Source: CAWGOF01 sp963824225 (GTDB lineage: Bacteria; Acidobacteriota; Polarisedimenticolia; Polarisedimenticolales; Polarisedimenticolaceae). Taken from it: DNA of 64,000 nt. Position numbers and translations under genes: made by a program. The notes beneath the pieces are model-generated. The model was not told where the DNA came from. It saw nothing but the letters and a program-made list of their open reading frames with translations, and did no database searches. Positions 44,344-53,904 of this stretch are shown one piece after another. Position 1 is the stretch's first letter, and every line of letters starts with the position of its first letter. Where the stretch lies: positions 2,170,001-2,234,000 of the forward strand of contig CAWGOF010000003.1 in assembly GCA_963824225.1 (NCBI GenBank), read 5' to 3'.

Positions 44344-44724
44344 ATGCAGGTAGCGACCAGACAGCCCGCGGAAATGTACGGCATCGTCTCGGCATCGAGA
44401 ATCATCGGCGAAGCGGTGGTCAATCGTAAGAACGAAGATCTGGGCAAGATCCACGAGCTAGTGATCGACGCCAAGGAGGGTCGCCTGGCCTATGCGGTGC
44501 TCTCCTCCGGCGGTTTCCTGGGCATGGGGAACAAGCTGTTCGCAATGCCCTGGAAGGCGTTCGAGTTCGCCAGCACCGAGAACAAGCTGATCCTCGACGT
44601 CGACAAGGAGAAGCTGAAGGCCGCTCCCGGATTCGACAAGGACGCGCAGTGGCCGGACTTCGCGGACAAGGCGTGGGGAAGCACCATCCACGAGTACTAC
44701 GGCTTCGCTCCCTACTGGAAATAG
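44344..44724 (+). CDS. PRC-barrel domain protein
   Basis: 126 residues, AAGGAGAAG upstream. SASRIIGEAVVNRKNEDLGK, IHELVIDAKEGRLAYAVLS, GFLGMGNKLFAMPW is the PRC-barrel fold found in RimM and photosynthetic reaction-centre H subunits; stand-alone versions are common stress proteins. The C-terminal tail has PDFADKAWGSTIHEYYGFAP. No signal peptide. Confidence 0.85.
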   Translation: MQVATRQPAEMYGIVSASRIIGEAVVNRKNEDLGKIHELVIDAKEGRLAYAVLSSGGFLGMGNKLFAMPWKAFEFASTENKLILDVDKEKLKAAPGFDKDAQWPDFADKAWGSTIHEYYGFAPYWK

Positions 44725-44794
44725 TAGATCGCGCAGCCGGGCGCTCGCTGATTCCGTTGCCGTCGATCGGCGAGCGCCATTCGGACTCCCTACC

Positions 44795-46462
44795 GTGTCG
44801 AACCGAGCACTATTCCTCGCCGTCCTTCTTGCGTCCGTGGCCTGCAGTGCGCGCGACCCCATCCCGAACCGTCTCGAAGCGCGGTTGACGGGACGTCCGG
44901 ACCTGTCGCGCGACGAGGTGCAGCAGGCGCTGGCACGGCAGCTGCGGGTAGCCCCCTTGTCCAGCCCGGTTTTTCCAACACGCGAGACGCTGACGGAGTT
45001 CTACGCCAAGAACGGGCAGCGGCTGGCTTGGTGCGACGACTCGGGCAAGATCCGCTCGGCGACCAAGACGCTACTCGACGCGCTGCGACGCGCGGGCGAG
45101 CACGGATTGGACCCGGAGGACTACGCCCTGAGCCGGCTCGACCTGCTCGCGGAGCAGATCGGCCGCACCCCGCTCGACGACGCCGGAGTCGCGCGACTGG
45201 CCGATTTCGATCTGCTCATGACCGCCTCGTTCTTCCGGTACGCGTCCGACCTGTCGACCGGCCGAGTGCATCCCGACGAGATCCGGAACGACTGGCACAC
45301 GAATCCCCCCGAGCTGGGTCCGTTGACCAAGCTGGACCAGGTCCGCGAGGGTGACGCTCTCGCGGAGCTGCTCGAAGCCCTGCCGCCACCCCACGTGGGC
45401 TACGTGCGCCTGCGCCAGGCGTTGAATGGATTGCGCGAGCTCGAGGCGGTGGGCGGATGGCCGGCGATCCCCGCCGGCCCTGCGCTCGAGCCTGGCTCGC
45501 GCGGCCCGCGGGTACTGTTCCTGCGGCAGCGCCTCTCCGAACCTGGCGGAGATTCCTTCGATGCGGCGCTGGCCGAAGCGGTACGCCGCTTCCAGGAGCG
45601 CCACGGCGTCGATTCCGACGGGAAGGTCGGCGCAATCACGCTGGCCGAGTTGAACGTGCCCGTCGAATCGCGGATTCGTCAGGTCGAGCTGAACCTCGAG
45701 CGGTGGCGTTGGATCCCGCGCCGGCTCGACGACCCGCATGTCCTCGTGAATATCCCGGGGTTCGAGCTCGAGCTGGTGCGCGGCGGGGTCTCCGCATGGC
45801 GCACGCGCATCGTTGTCGGCAAGGCCTTCACACCCACACCTGTGTTCAGTGATCGGATCGTGGCGATCGTGGCCAACCCGCCGTGGAACGTCCCGGAGAG
45901 CATCGCCCTCGGAGAGTACTTGCCCGAGCTGCGGGAAGATCCGAAAGCGCTCGAGCGCCACGGCCTCCGCCTGCTCGAGGGTGCCGGGGAGGACGCTCGC
46001 GAAGTGGACCCGACCACGGTGGACTGGCGTGCGTCGGACCCCGAACGCTTCCCGTATCGCCTGCGCCAGGACCCAGGGCCCGACAACGCGCTCGGCCGGC
46101 TGAAGTTCGACCTCACGAACGAGTACCACATCTATCTGCACGATACGCCCGCGCATGGCCTGTTCGGTCGATCGGACCGGGATCTCAGCCACGGTTGCAT
46201 CCGGGTCGAGAAGCCGCTCGACCTGGCCGTGCTGCTCATGGGCGAACCGTCACAGGACGTCCTGCGCAAGGCCCTGGAGCAAACGACGGAACGGCACCTG
46301 GCCGTCGTGCCGCCGGTGCCGGTCCATATCCTGTATTTGACGGCCTGGGTCGATGAAGTGGGCGCGTTGCGCTTCAGTCCGGACGTGTACGCGTTCGACG
46401 TGCCTCAGCGAGCCTCGCTCGATCGCATGGCGTCCCGAAGAACGCTTCTCTCCACGCCGTAG
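44795..46462 (+). CDS. L,D-transpeptidase, YcbB/LdtD type, lipoprotein
   Basis: Forms 3-3 crosslinks in peptidoglycan. 555 residues from GTG. Lipobox LLASVACSA places it on a membrane. Order: scaffold domain (about 60-220, LTEFYAKNGQRLAWC), peptidoglycan-binding helix bundle (GSRGPRVLFLRQRLSEPGG; AVRRFQERHGVDSDGKVG), then the YkuD catalytic domain with VNIPGFELELVRGG, NPPWNVPESIA, and the catalytic Cys468 in SHGCIRVEKPLDLA. Length and order match E. coli LdtD. Directly followed by a second, unrelated L,D-transpeptidase gene. Confidence 0.92.
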   Translation: MSNRALFLAVLLASVACSARDPIPNRLEARLTGRPDLSRDEVQQALARQLRVAPLSSPVFPTRETLTEFYAKNGQRLAWCDDSGKIRSATKTLLDALRRAGEHGLDPEDYALSRLDLLAEQIGRTPLDDAGVARLADFDLLMTASFFRYASDLSTGRVHPDEIRNDWHTNPPELGPLTKLDQVREGDALAELLEALPPPHVGYVRLRQALNGLRELEAVGGWPAIPAGPALEPGSRGPRVLFLRQRLSEPGGDSFDAALAEAVRRFQERHGVDSDGKVGAITLAELNVPVESRIRQVELNLERWRWIPRRLDDPHVLVNIPGFELELVRGGVSAWRTRIVVGKAFTPTPVFSDRIVAIVANPPWNVPESIALGEYLPELREDPKALERHGLRLLEGAGEDAREVDPTTVDWRASDPERFPYRLRQDPGPDNALGRLKFDLTNEYHIYLHDTPAHGLFGRSDRDLSHGCIRVEKPLDLAVLLMGEPSQDVLRKALEQTTERHLAVVPPVPVHILYLTAWVDEVGALRFSPDVYAFDVPQRASLDRMASRRTLLSTP

Positions 46463-46489
46463 CCCGAGGCGCCCCATACTGCTTCCCTC

Positions 46490-47255
46490 GTGAAGATCCC
46501 TCGCACGCTGCTCGTTGACCGCCCTGCCCCTGCTGGCCGCGGTGCCCTCCACCCGTGGCGCGGCTACCTCGATGCGTCCTGCGTCGCTGGTCCCGGTCCC
46601 CCGGGTATCTACGTCGGCATCGCCGTCTCGCACAGACGCACACGCCTTCGAGGCGGCCCTGCTCCGCGCCGCCCCGACGATGAGACCCGAGGCTCTCCGG
46701 GCGGCGCTCGGTGCCTGGGTCCCCCTGCATTGGCGCGTTGAGGTATCCCGGCCGCTCCTCACGGTGATCGACTACGGCCTGCCCTCGACGGTCAAGCGGT
46801 TGTGGGTGTTCGACCTTGCCTCGCAACGACTGCTGTTCCACGAGCTGGTGGCGCACGGCCGGAACTCGGGCGACGATGTGGCCCGATCGTTCTCGAACGA
46901 GGAGGGCAGCCTCATGACCTCGCTCGGAGCGTTCGTGACCGGCACGACGTACAACGGCGGGAACGGCTACTCGCTACGCCTGCGCGGGATGGAACCCTTG
47001 GTCAACGATCGGGCGGAAGCCCGCGCCATCGTCATGCACGGTGCGCCGTACGTCGGTGAAGAGGTCGTGCACAAGCTGGGTCGACTCGGGCGCAGTCACG
47101 GCTGCCCGGCCGTTCGTCCCGCAATCGCCCAGACGCTGATCGACGAGATCAAGGACCGCACGCTGCTGTACGCGTGGCATCCGATGATCGACGCGGCCGG
47201 AGCAGGCAGCCAGAAGACGGGCTCCCCGGCGGAGAGGCCAGGAGAGCCCGCCTGA
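46490..47255 (+). CDS. Murein L,D-transpeptidase catalytic-domain protein (YkuD_2 type), likely one frameshift
   Basis: Reading from GTG 46490 with one extra base removed near 46515 gives a proper signal peptide (MKIPRTLL then LTALPLLAAVPSTRGAA); the uninterrupted frame begins at TTG 46515. Core: LLFHELVAHGRNSGDDVARS, FSNEEGSLMTSLGAFVTG, YNGGNGYSLRLRGMEPLVN, IVMHGAPYV, and catalytic Cys in LGRSHGCPAVRP. This is the YkuD_2 family, distinct from the YcbB-type enzyme upstream. CATACT at 46475-46480 could be a -10 box. About 254 residues after correction. Confidence 0.8.
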
Positions 47256-47267
47256 GGTTCAGCGCGC

Positions 47268-47675
47268 TCAATCGAGCTTGCTACCCTTGAACGTGTAGGT
47301 CAGTACGGTTCCGTCGGTCCTGGTCCAGATCAACTTGCCTTCGACGCTCTTGTCGTGAACGGTTCCGGTCCAAACCGAGTTGCCTTCGCCCGCGCTCGCG
47401 CGCTCGGCCTTGAACGTCCAGTCCTTCTCACCGGACTGCGACATCGAGTACGGCGACGCCTTGGACCCGACCTTCGCGGTACTCAAGGTGACGTTTCCGT
47501 CTGCGAACGTCAGCGTGTCCTTGAACTGCTTCTCGCCCTTGTCCTTGGCCATGGTGTCCGGCTCGACGTCGACCTTCCAGCTCGTGCCGTCGAGGACCGA
47601 GACCTGGGAGGGGCTCGCGATGGCCACCGTGGAGAGCATGATTGCGAGTGCTGCTAGCAGTGCTGTCTTTCTCAT
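47268..47675 (-). CDS. Small exported protein, lipocalin-like fold likely
   Basis: 135 residues, CAGGAGA upstream of the ATG. Signal peptide RKTALLAALAIMLSTVAIA. The mature chain has a regular up-and-down strand pattern (GTSWKVDVEPDTM, FKDTLTFADGNVTLST, SVWTGTVHDKSVEGKLIWTR, TVLTYTFKGSKLD), as in META/lipocalin-like proteins; members are often called YceI-like or DUF. Convergent with the L,D-transpeptidase gene. Confidence 0.6.
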   Translation of the reverse strand: MRKTALLAALAIMLSTVAIASPSQVSVLDGTSWKVDVEPDTMAKDKGEKQFKDTLTFADGNVTLSTAKVGSKASPYSMSQSGEKDWTFKAERASAGEGNSVWTGTVHDKSVEGKLIWTRTDGTVLTYTFKGSKLD

Positions 47676-47713
47676 TCGGTCTCCTGTGTGTGAAATGGGA
47701 CTCCTCGATCTGG

Positions 47714-47953
47714 TCAAGTACTCATCGTGGCGGCGCGGGCTGCAGGAATGGCTTGTTCGCCATCTCTCCCGACGTGCCCGAACGCGCTCGTCGTCCTGTC
47801 CTTGATCTCTCGGGTCCTGTGAGCCAGCCAGCGGCGCGTCTCGCTGCCCGAGCACGGAGCGAACAGGAGGGCCATCCCGGCGCCGACCGCTGCCCCGACC
47901 AGCGCGGCCGCCACCATCACGCCCGGCCCACCGCCCGGATTGACATCGTTCAT
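47714..47953 (-). CDS. Small membrane protein, YtxH-like
   Basis: 79 residues from ATG 47953 with GGAAGGAAG upstream. One membrane segment MVAAALVGAAVGAGMALLFA followed by SGSETRRWLAHRTREIKDR, the YtxH/gas-vesicle-like pattern of small stress proteins. The palindromic motif (site B, 48035-48052) lies 80 nt upstream. Confidence 0.6.
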   Translation of the reverse strand: MNDVNPGGGPGVMVAAALVGAAVGAGMALLFAPCSGSETRRWLAHRTREIKDRTTSAFGHVGRDGEQAIPAARAATMST

Positions 47954-48034
47954 GACTTCCTTCCTTTCCGTTGACGTAGTTGGCTTCCGATGCAGCCACA
48001 CGCGTCATGATCGACAGAAGCTCGCTCGAACACC

Positions 48035-48052
48035 ATGGGGTGTTAGCCCCAT
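48035..48052 (-). promoter_or_regulatory. Palindromic motif site B (ATGGGG-N6-CCCCAT)
   Basis: ATGGGGTGTTAGCCCCAT, arms of six bases perfectly inverted, overlapping the sigma-factor stop codon and upstream of the YtxH-like gene. No clear -10 at the 21-nt spacing here. Confidence 0.5.
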
Positions 48053-49200
48053 CCGCACGCGCCTACGCTGTGCAAGCGGATGGGTCGCGGGACTCGGCTC
48101 ACACCCGCCAAGTGCCGGCACAGCGGAGATGCTCTCATCTTCGCGAGCGCGCGGCTTTCGATCTGACGCACACGCTCGCGAGACAGACGGAGCTGCTCGC
48201 CGATTTGCTCGAGTGTTGGTGTGGCGTCTCGTCCGATCCCGAAGCGCATCCGGAGGATCGTCTCCTCACGGGGATCGAGCTCATGGAGCACCGACGCGAC
48301 GCGCTGTTGGACTTCGCGCTGCGCGACGTGTTGGAACGGACATACGGCCTGTTCGTCCCACACGGACTTCGCCACGTCATACGCTTCGCCATCGCGTGTG
48401 CGGCCTTCGAGCGGCAACGGCTCCGGCACGACGGACAGCGCATGATCGACGATCTCCACCGGCAGCCCCAGCTGCGTCGCGATTTCGCCCGGCGTCGCTC
48501 TTCGTCGGAGGCGGCGGCTCAGATCGCGTGCGACGACCTCGACCTTCCGCATCGTGTTGTTCGCGTGCCCGGGAACGCGAATCGTCCGCGATTTCTCGGT
48601 GATCCCCCGGATGACGCTCTGCGTGATCCACCAGAACGCGTAGGTCGCGAACCTGCATCCCCGCTCGTGCTCGAACTTCTCCACGGCCCGCAGTAGCCCG
48701 ACGCTGCCCTCCTGGATGAGATCCATGAACGACAGCCCGCTGTGCGCGTACTTCTTCGCGATGTGCACGACGAGGCGCAGGTTGGCGAGGATGAGGCCTT
48801 CCCGAGCGTCGTCCAGGCGGGTCTTGTGGGCCAGGATCGCGCGGAGCGCGGCGGCCACGGTCGGATCCGGACGTTGGGAGGCGAAGTGCATGAGCTTCTG
48901 GAGGAAGGTCTCGAGCTCGCTTACCGGCCATGCTGCGCCGAGCTGCGGACCGGGTTCGTTTTCCGCGAGGACGGACTCGCGGCACGTGTCGGGCAGAGCC
49001 TGCGCCAACATCGCGATCGCCAGCCGTGCGTCCTTCAGGTCGCTTGCGAGCTTCCCTTCGTTCTGCTCGTCGAGCAACGGGGTTGCACCGATCTCTTCCA
49101 AGTAGCGCTGCAAGATGGGTGAGCCCGCCTGTCCGCTCGGTCGTCTCGTTCCGCGAGGCGCCAGATCAGGGCGGGTCCGGTGCAACGAGAATCGATTCAT
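48043..49200 (-). CDS. Sigma-70 family RNA polymerase sigma factor
   Basis: 385 residues. Region 1.2 (SPILQRYLEEIGATPLLDEQ), a short non-conserved insert (about 60-130), region 2 (LILANLRLVVHIAKKYAHSG, DLIQEGSVGLLRAVEKFEHE, RFATYAFWWITQSVIRGI), region 3 (RRRATPGEIATQLGLPVE), region 4 (TPTLEQIGEQLRLSRERV). It lacks the large domain 1.1 and NCR of housekeeping sigma and fits an RpoS/RpoH-like group 2 factor. A copy of the palindromic motif stands 66 nt upstream of its ATG. It probably directs a stress or stationary-phase programme. Confidence 0.9.
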   Translation of the reverse strand: MNRFSLHRTRPDLAPRGTRRPSGQAGSPILQRYLEEIGATPLLDEQNEGKLASDLKDARLAIAMLAQALPDTCRESVLAENEPGPQLGAAWPVSELETFLQKLMHFASQRPDPTVAAALRAILAHKTRLDDAREGLILANLRLVVHIAKKYAHSGLSFMDLIQEGSVGLLRAVEKFEHERGCRFATYAFWWITQSVIRGITEKSRTIRVPGHANNTMRKVEVVARDLSRRLRRRATPGEIATQLGLPVEIVDHALSVVPEPLPLEGRTRDGEAYDVAKSVWDEQAVCPFQHVAQREVQQRVASVLHELDPREETILRMRFGIGRDATPTLEQIGEQLRLSRERVRQIESRALAKMRASPLCRHLAGVSRVPRPIRLHSVGACGWG

Positions 49201-49266
49201 CGGCGCTGTGCTCCGCGGCTCAAACTGAAGGGGTAACGAAGTTATCCCGCGGGAGCGGAACGATCG

Positions 49267-49284
49267 ATGGGGTGTAACCCTACC
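49267..49284 (-). promoter_or_regulatory. Palindromic motif site C (GGTAGGGTTACACCCCAT, minus strand)
   Basis: 17 of 18 bases equal to site A. It overlaps the penicillin-binding protein stop and faces the sigma-factor gene, 66 nt before that ATG. A -10-like ATAACT (complement of 49240-49245) begins 21 nt after the motif. Confidence 0.65.
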
Positions 49285-51452
49285 CAGGTCCCGAGGCGGA
49301 AATGAGCTGGGCCAGATCGGCCTGCAACGCCAGGTAAGCGTCAATCCGCGTCTCGATGTCGCTGGGGAACAGCGGCACGGGCCCCACCATCTGGTCCTGG
49401 TAGACGCGAAGCATGATCTCGCGGAAGATCGGCAGGGCTGCGCGCGAGCCGGTCTCCTTCGCGCCGAGCGTTCGGTTGTCGTCGAAGCCGATGCGAACCG
49501 CTACGGTGATCCCTTCCCGACCGTACGTCGATCCGACGAACAGCGCGTCGCGGAAGTCGCTCGTCGTCCCGGTCTTCCCCATCACCGGGATCGGGAAGTC
49601 GGGACCGTCGAGGGCGTGGGCCGTGCCCTCGGGAAGGCGGACCACTCCCCGCAGCCCCTCCTGGATCAGGCTCAGCTCGGCGGAGCTCGGCCCATCCGCC
49701 GTGATATCCGTCGCGGCCCGGGACGCCTGGTACAGCACGACTCCGCCTGTCGAGTCGGTCACGCGAGCGATGACGTGGGGCTGGGCCAGGAGCCCCGAAG
49801 CCATCGCCCGATACGCACCCGCCAACTCCAGTAGCCGGACCTCCGACGCGCCCAGAGCCGTGCTGATGTACTCGTGTAGCGGCGAACGGATTCCCATCCG
49901 CCGGGCGGTGCGGTTCACCTCGTCCACGCCGATCTCGCGGGCGATCCACACGGCCACGGCGTTGCGGGACTCGGCCAGGGCCTGACGCAGCGGGATCAGG
50001 CCCTTGAACTGGTTGTCGTAGTTGGCGATCCACTTCACTCCGCGATCGGCGTCCACGGGCACCGCGATCGGCTCGTCGGGCACTTCCGAGTCGAGGTCGA
50101 GCCCGTGGCGGAAGGCGGCCAGGTACACCATCGGCTTCCATGTGGAGCCCGGCTGCCGCAACGAGTCCGTGACGCGGTTGAGGTCGGAGTACCGTGTGGC
50201 ACGTCCCCGGAAGGTCTGCCGCCCGCCCGCTTCGGCGAGAATCGCCGCATCCGCGTTGCGTAGCACCACGACCGATCCCTGGATCAACCCCGTCGATGCG
50301 CGGTGCCGCTGCTCGTAGAGCGCCAGACCGGTCTCCAGTGCTTCGTTCACGATGGTCTGCACGCGACCGTCCACGGTGGATCGGACCAAGATCCGTCCGC
50401 GGAACAGGTCCTCGATCCCGAAACGAGTCCCGCCGTGCTGCTTCAGCTCCTCGAGGACGTTCGCAATCGCCCCGGGAGCCTCGGTCGGGACCGGGCGGCG
50501 CGGCGCCACCCGGACCGGCTCGGCCTGGCACCGCTTCGCCAGATCCGCGGAGATGCGTCCATTGCGCACCATGAGGGCCAGGATCTCGTTGCGACGGCGG
50601 AGCGGCCCCGCGCGGCCGGGCACCGGCGCGTAGAGCTTGGGCGACTTGCCGATCCCCGCCAGCAGTGCCGCCTGTCCCCCGTCCTCCGGAGTGTAGCTCG
50701 ACAGCGACTTGCCGAAGTAATACTCCGAGGCGGCGGCGAACCCGTACCGGCCGTTCCCCAGGTAGATGAAGCTGGCGTAGCGGGCGAAGATCTCGCGTTT
50801 GGCCTGGTTCTGGGATCCGTACCGCCGGCGCAGCTCCTCCTCGAGCCAGAGCGACAGGCGGACCTCCTCCATTTTCCGAAGAAGCTTGTTCGTGGCTCGA
50901 ACGCTCAGGACCGCCGAAAGGACTCGCGGCGTCAGGCCGTCGTCGGTGAGGGTGTCGCTGTTCTCGCGGATCGTCAGATTCTGGAGGAAGTAGGTGCGGA
51001 CGAGCTGTTGCGTCAGCGTCGAGCCGCCCTGCGGGAACAGCGGCCGGAACCCCTCGCCGTTCCACCACGCGGTGAGCGATCGCCCGACAGCTTTCTTCGA
51101 CCACCCGCGGCAGCGCGCGGTATTCCACACCGGAGTGGGAGAAGAAATTCTTGTCCTCGGCCGCCAGGATGGCCTCGCGCAGGATGCTGGGCACTTCGTC
51201 GTAGGACACGACCCGCCGGTATTCCCGCGCCAGCTCGATCAGCACCTTGCCTTGGTCGTCGTAGATCGCACCGATCGTGGGAGGCTCGAAGCGCAGGAAC
51301 GACTCGATGTCCGGGAGGCGGGTTCGGTCGAAGTAGACATAGTGCACCGGCCCCGCCGCGAGCAACACGAGCAGCGCCAGCGGCGGCGCCACAAGGCGCG
51401 CGAGGCGATGCCACCAGCGCCGGAACGAGCCGAACCGAGACTGCGTCGACAT
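49280..51452 (-). CDS. Class A penicillin-binding protein (PBP1A-like), one frameshift
   Basis: Bifunctional peptidoglycan glycosyltransferase and transpeptidase. 723 residues after removing one extra base near 51099. Membrane anchor LARLVAPPLALLVLLAAG; GT51 domain with Glu99 in AILAAEDKNFFSHSG and QGGSTLTQQLVRTYF. The transpeptidase has the SxxK serine in RQPGSTWKPMVYLAAF, SxN in ALAESRNAVAVWIAREIG, and KTGTTSDFRDALF. ATG 51452 is preferred to an in-frame TTG at 51467. It lies behind motif site D and before the sigma-factor gene, so it belongs to the same regulon. Confidence 0.93.
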
Positions 51453-51499
51453 GAGTGCCACGTCCAAGTCGACGGTATCCCGTTGCGTCCCGGGTCTCT

Positions 51500-51545
51500 A
51501 TCGGGTGTAACCCTACCGCCCACCCCGCTGGGGTCATCACCCCAT
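51500..51545. promoter_or_regulatory. Divergent palindromic motif sites D and D' between the PBP and M48 genes
   Basis: Minus strand: GGTAGGGTTACACCCGAT (51500-51517) with -10-like ATACCG (complement of 51473-51478) 21 nt after it, for the PBP. Plus strand: GGGGTCATCACCCCAT (51530-51545) with -10-like CTACCG (51567-51572) 21 nt after it, for the M48 protease. Confidence 0.6.
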
Positions 51546-51601
51546 GGTGTCGCCTCTCGCGGCCTCCTACCGTCGTCTCGTAACCAAAGACGAGGAACAA
51601 G

Positions 51602-53674
51602 ATGACACTCAAGAGACTCCACCGTTCCATGGCGGCCGCCCTGATCGTCGCGATGTCGGCGTTGGCTACGAGCGCCGTTTCCGCGCAAACGAAGATCAAG
51701 CCCGGGTTCAACCTGTTCTCGACGGACCAGGACCTCGAGATCGGTAGTCGGTCTGCCGCCGAGGCCGATCGTCAGCTGCCGATCCTCCACGATCGCAAGG
51801 TCGAGGCATACGTCGCCGCGGTCGGCAAGCGCCTGAGCGCGAATCTTCCCGGAGCGAAGTTTCCGTATCAGTTCAAGATCGTCAACGCCTCCGACATCAA
51901 CGCCTTTGCACTTCCGGGCGGCTACATGTATCTGAACCGTGGGCTCATCGAAGCCGCCAAGAGCGAGGGCCAGCTCGCCGGGGTCATGGCTCATGAGATG
52001 TCGCACGTGGCCCTGCGGCATGGGACCAACCAGGCGTCAAAAGCCTACTTGGGACAGACGGGGTTCGGAATCCTGGGAGGCCTGCTGAGCAAGGACGACG
52101 GCTCGCCCAACAAGCTGATCGACGCGGTTGGCGGTTTCGGACTCAACGCGTTGTTCCTGAAGTTCAGCCGCACCGACGAGGGGCAGGCCGACATCGTGGG
52201 CGCCCAGACGATGGCCCGGGCGGGCTACGACCCGCAGGACATGGTCGATTTCTTCGAACTGCTCCGCCGCACGCAGTCGCACGATCCGAGCAAGGTCGAG
52301 CAGTTCTTCAGCAGCCATCCTGCCCCGGAAAACCGTGCGTCTCGAATCCAGAACGAGATGGCGCTGCTGACGATCCGTCCGACTGCGCCGGTCGGCGGTT
52401 TCGCGCAGGTCCGAGCCAAGCTGTTGGCCATGCCGTCCGCCCGTTCGATGCAACAGATCGCACAGAACCAGCCTGCGACTCCGCAGCCCCGAACGTACCC
52501 GGAGAGCCAGGTCGGCGACATCAGCATCGAGGCTCCTTCGTCGACCTACCGCACGTTCGAGCAACGCGACCGGTTCTTCGGAATCGAGTATCCGTCGAAC
52601 TGGCGTGTCCACGCATCCGCAAACGGTCCGGGCGTGACCATCGCTCCGGACGGCGGCGTCGTGGATACGGGCCGCACGGAAAAGGATCTGATCTACGGCG
52701 TGGTCATCAACCACTACGAGCCGTTCCTGAATGACGAGGACGACACCGATGGTCGGTTCTCCTTCCTGGGGGCGCCCGGCGACCTCAGCGACCGGAACGT
52801 CAGCCACACGAATCTCGCCGAGGCGACGAACGACCTGGTCGGACAGATCCTCCGGACCAACCCGACGTTGAACCTGGTCCCCAACTCCCAACGCAACGAC
52901 AGGATCGACGGCGCGTCTGCTCTGTCGCTCGTCCTGTCGGGGCGATCCGCCGTGACGGGAGCCGAAGAGCGCGTGACGGTTTTCACCCGCGAGCTCCCGG
53001 ACGACCACGTCATCTATGCGCTGTTCATTGCTCCCGGGCAGGACTACGGTCAACTCAAGGCGACGTTCAATCGGATGATCGGGAGCTTGCGCGTGAGCGA
53101 CGAGCCCACGCACCGGTCGAGTGCCGGGCGGGGGTTCGGCAGCTCATCGTTCGGCCGCGCGGACGTGATCGTTCCGTCCGGTACCGTGCTCGCCGTCGAG
53201 TTCCAGCAGACCCTGTCGAGCGCCAACAGTCAGGCGGGAGACCTGTTCACCGCGCGGGTCCTCGAGCCGGTGCTGGTGGACGGTAGGGTCGCGATCGCCA
53301 CGGGATCGATCGTCTCCGGTCGAGTCGTGAACGCGCTGCCCTCGAAGAAGATCGGCGGTAAGGCTCAGCTGAATCTGGAATTCACGAGCCTCCGGATTGC
53401 GTCAGGGGACAATAGCCCGATTTCGGCCTCGTTCCGCGGCCAGGCCAAGAGCCAGACGAAGAAAGACGCCGCGACCATCGGCGGCGCCGCCGTCGGTGGC
53501 GCGGTCCTCGGCCGCATCATCGGCAAGGACACCCGAGGCACCGTGCTGGGTGCCGTGGTCGGCGGGGCGATCGGCACGGGCATCGCGGCCAACAACAAGG
53601 GTCAGGAAGTGTCCCTCCCGGAAGGGATGGCGATCGAGATCCAGCTCGATTCGCCGTTCCGAGACCTGCGATGA
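51602..53674 (+). CDS. M48-family metalloprotease with extra C-terminal glycine-zipper domain
   Basis: 690 residues. Signal peptide AAALIVAMSALATSAVSA-QTK. M48 catalytic domain: FALPGGYMYLNRGLIEAAKS, zinc site H131EMSH135, third ligand E193 in TDEGQADIVGAQTMARAGYD, like BepA/Loi-type periplasmic proteases that handle outer-membrane proteins. A middle domain (about 310-510) resembles a PsbP/DUF1795-like fold (RFFGIEYPSNWRVHA). Residues 525-690 repeat the module of the gene at 41928: VPSGTVLAVEFQQTLSS, GDLFTARVLEPVLVDGRV, then IGGAAVGGAVLGRIIGKDTR. It follows site D' and overlaps the next small gene by 4 nt. Confidence 0.87.
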   Translation: MTLKRLHRSMAAALIVAMSALATSAVSAQTKIKPGFNLFSTDQDLEIGSRSAAEADRQLPILHDRKVEAYVAAVGKRLSANLPGAKFPYQFKIVNASDINAFALPGGYMYLNRGLIEAAKSEGQLAGVMAHEMSHVALRHGTNQASKAYLGQTGFGILGGLLSKDDGSPNKLIDAVGGFGLNALFLKFSRTDEGQADIVGAQTMARAGYDPQDMVDFFELLRRTQSHDPSKVEQFFSSHPAPENRASRIQNEMALLTIRPTAPVGGFAQVRAKLLAMPSARSMQQIAQNQPATPQPRTYPESQVGDISIEAPSSTYRTFEQRDRFFGIEYPSNWRVHASANGPGVTIAPDGGVVDTGRTEKDLIYGVVINHYEPFLNDEDDTDGRFSFLGAPGDLSDRNVSHTNLAEATNDLVGQILRTNPTLNLVPNSQRNDRIDGASALSLVLSGRSAVTGAEERVTVFTRELPDDHVIYALFIAPGQDYGQLKATFNRMIGSLRVSDEPTHRSSAGRGFGSSSFGRADVIVPSGTVLAVEFQQTLSSANSQAGDLFTARVLEPVLVDGRVAIATGSIVSGRVVNALPSKKIGGKAQLNLEFTSLRIASGDNSPISASFRGQAKSQTKKDAATIGGAAVGGAVLGRIIGKDTRGTVLGAVVGGAIGTGIAANNKGQEVSLPEGMAIEIQLDSPFRDLR

Positions 53675-53904
53675 GAATCCCTGACATCGACCCGCGGATC
53701 GAAGTCGACTACCCGCGGCCAAGAAGAACGCCTTGGGCCGAGGACTATGGTCCGCACGGTCTCGTTGAACGCGACCGGCCGTACTTCGACGACCAACCGG
53801 CCGATCGATTCGGCTGGGAAGCGGGCTCCCGCTGGGGCAGCCGACCCGTCCGAGATTCACGTTCGGTGTTATCGAAAAAAAGCCGCGACTTCTGGCAGAG
53901 TTGA
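53671..53904 (+). CDS. Small hypothetical protein
   Basis: 77 residues, ATGA overlap with the protease stop. Rich in Asp, Arg, Pro and aromatic residues (IPDIDPRIEVDYPRPRRT; FGWEAGSRWGSRPVRD), no signal or membrane segment, probably disordered. Its 3' end overlaps the end of the convergent sugar-transferase gene by 36 nt. Support is positional only. Confidence 0.35.
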   Translation: MRIPDIDPRIEVDYPRPRRTPWAEDYGPHGLVERDRPYFDDQPADRFGWEAGSRWGSRPVRDSRSVLSKKSRDFWQS

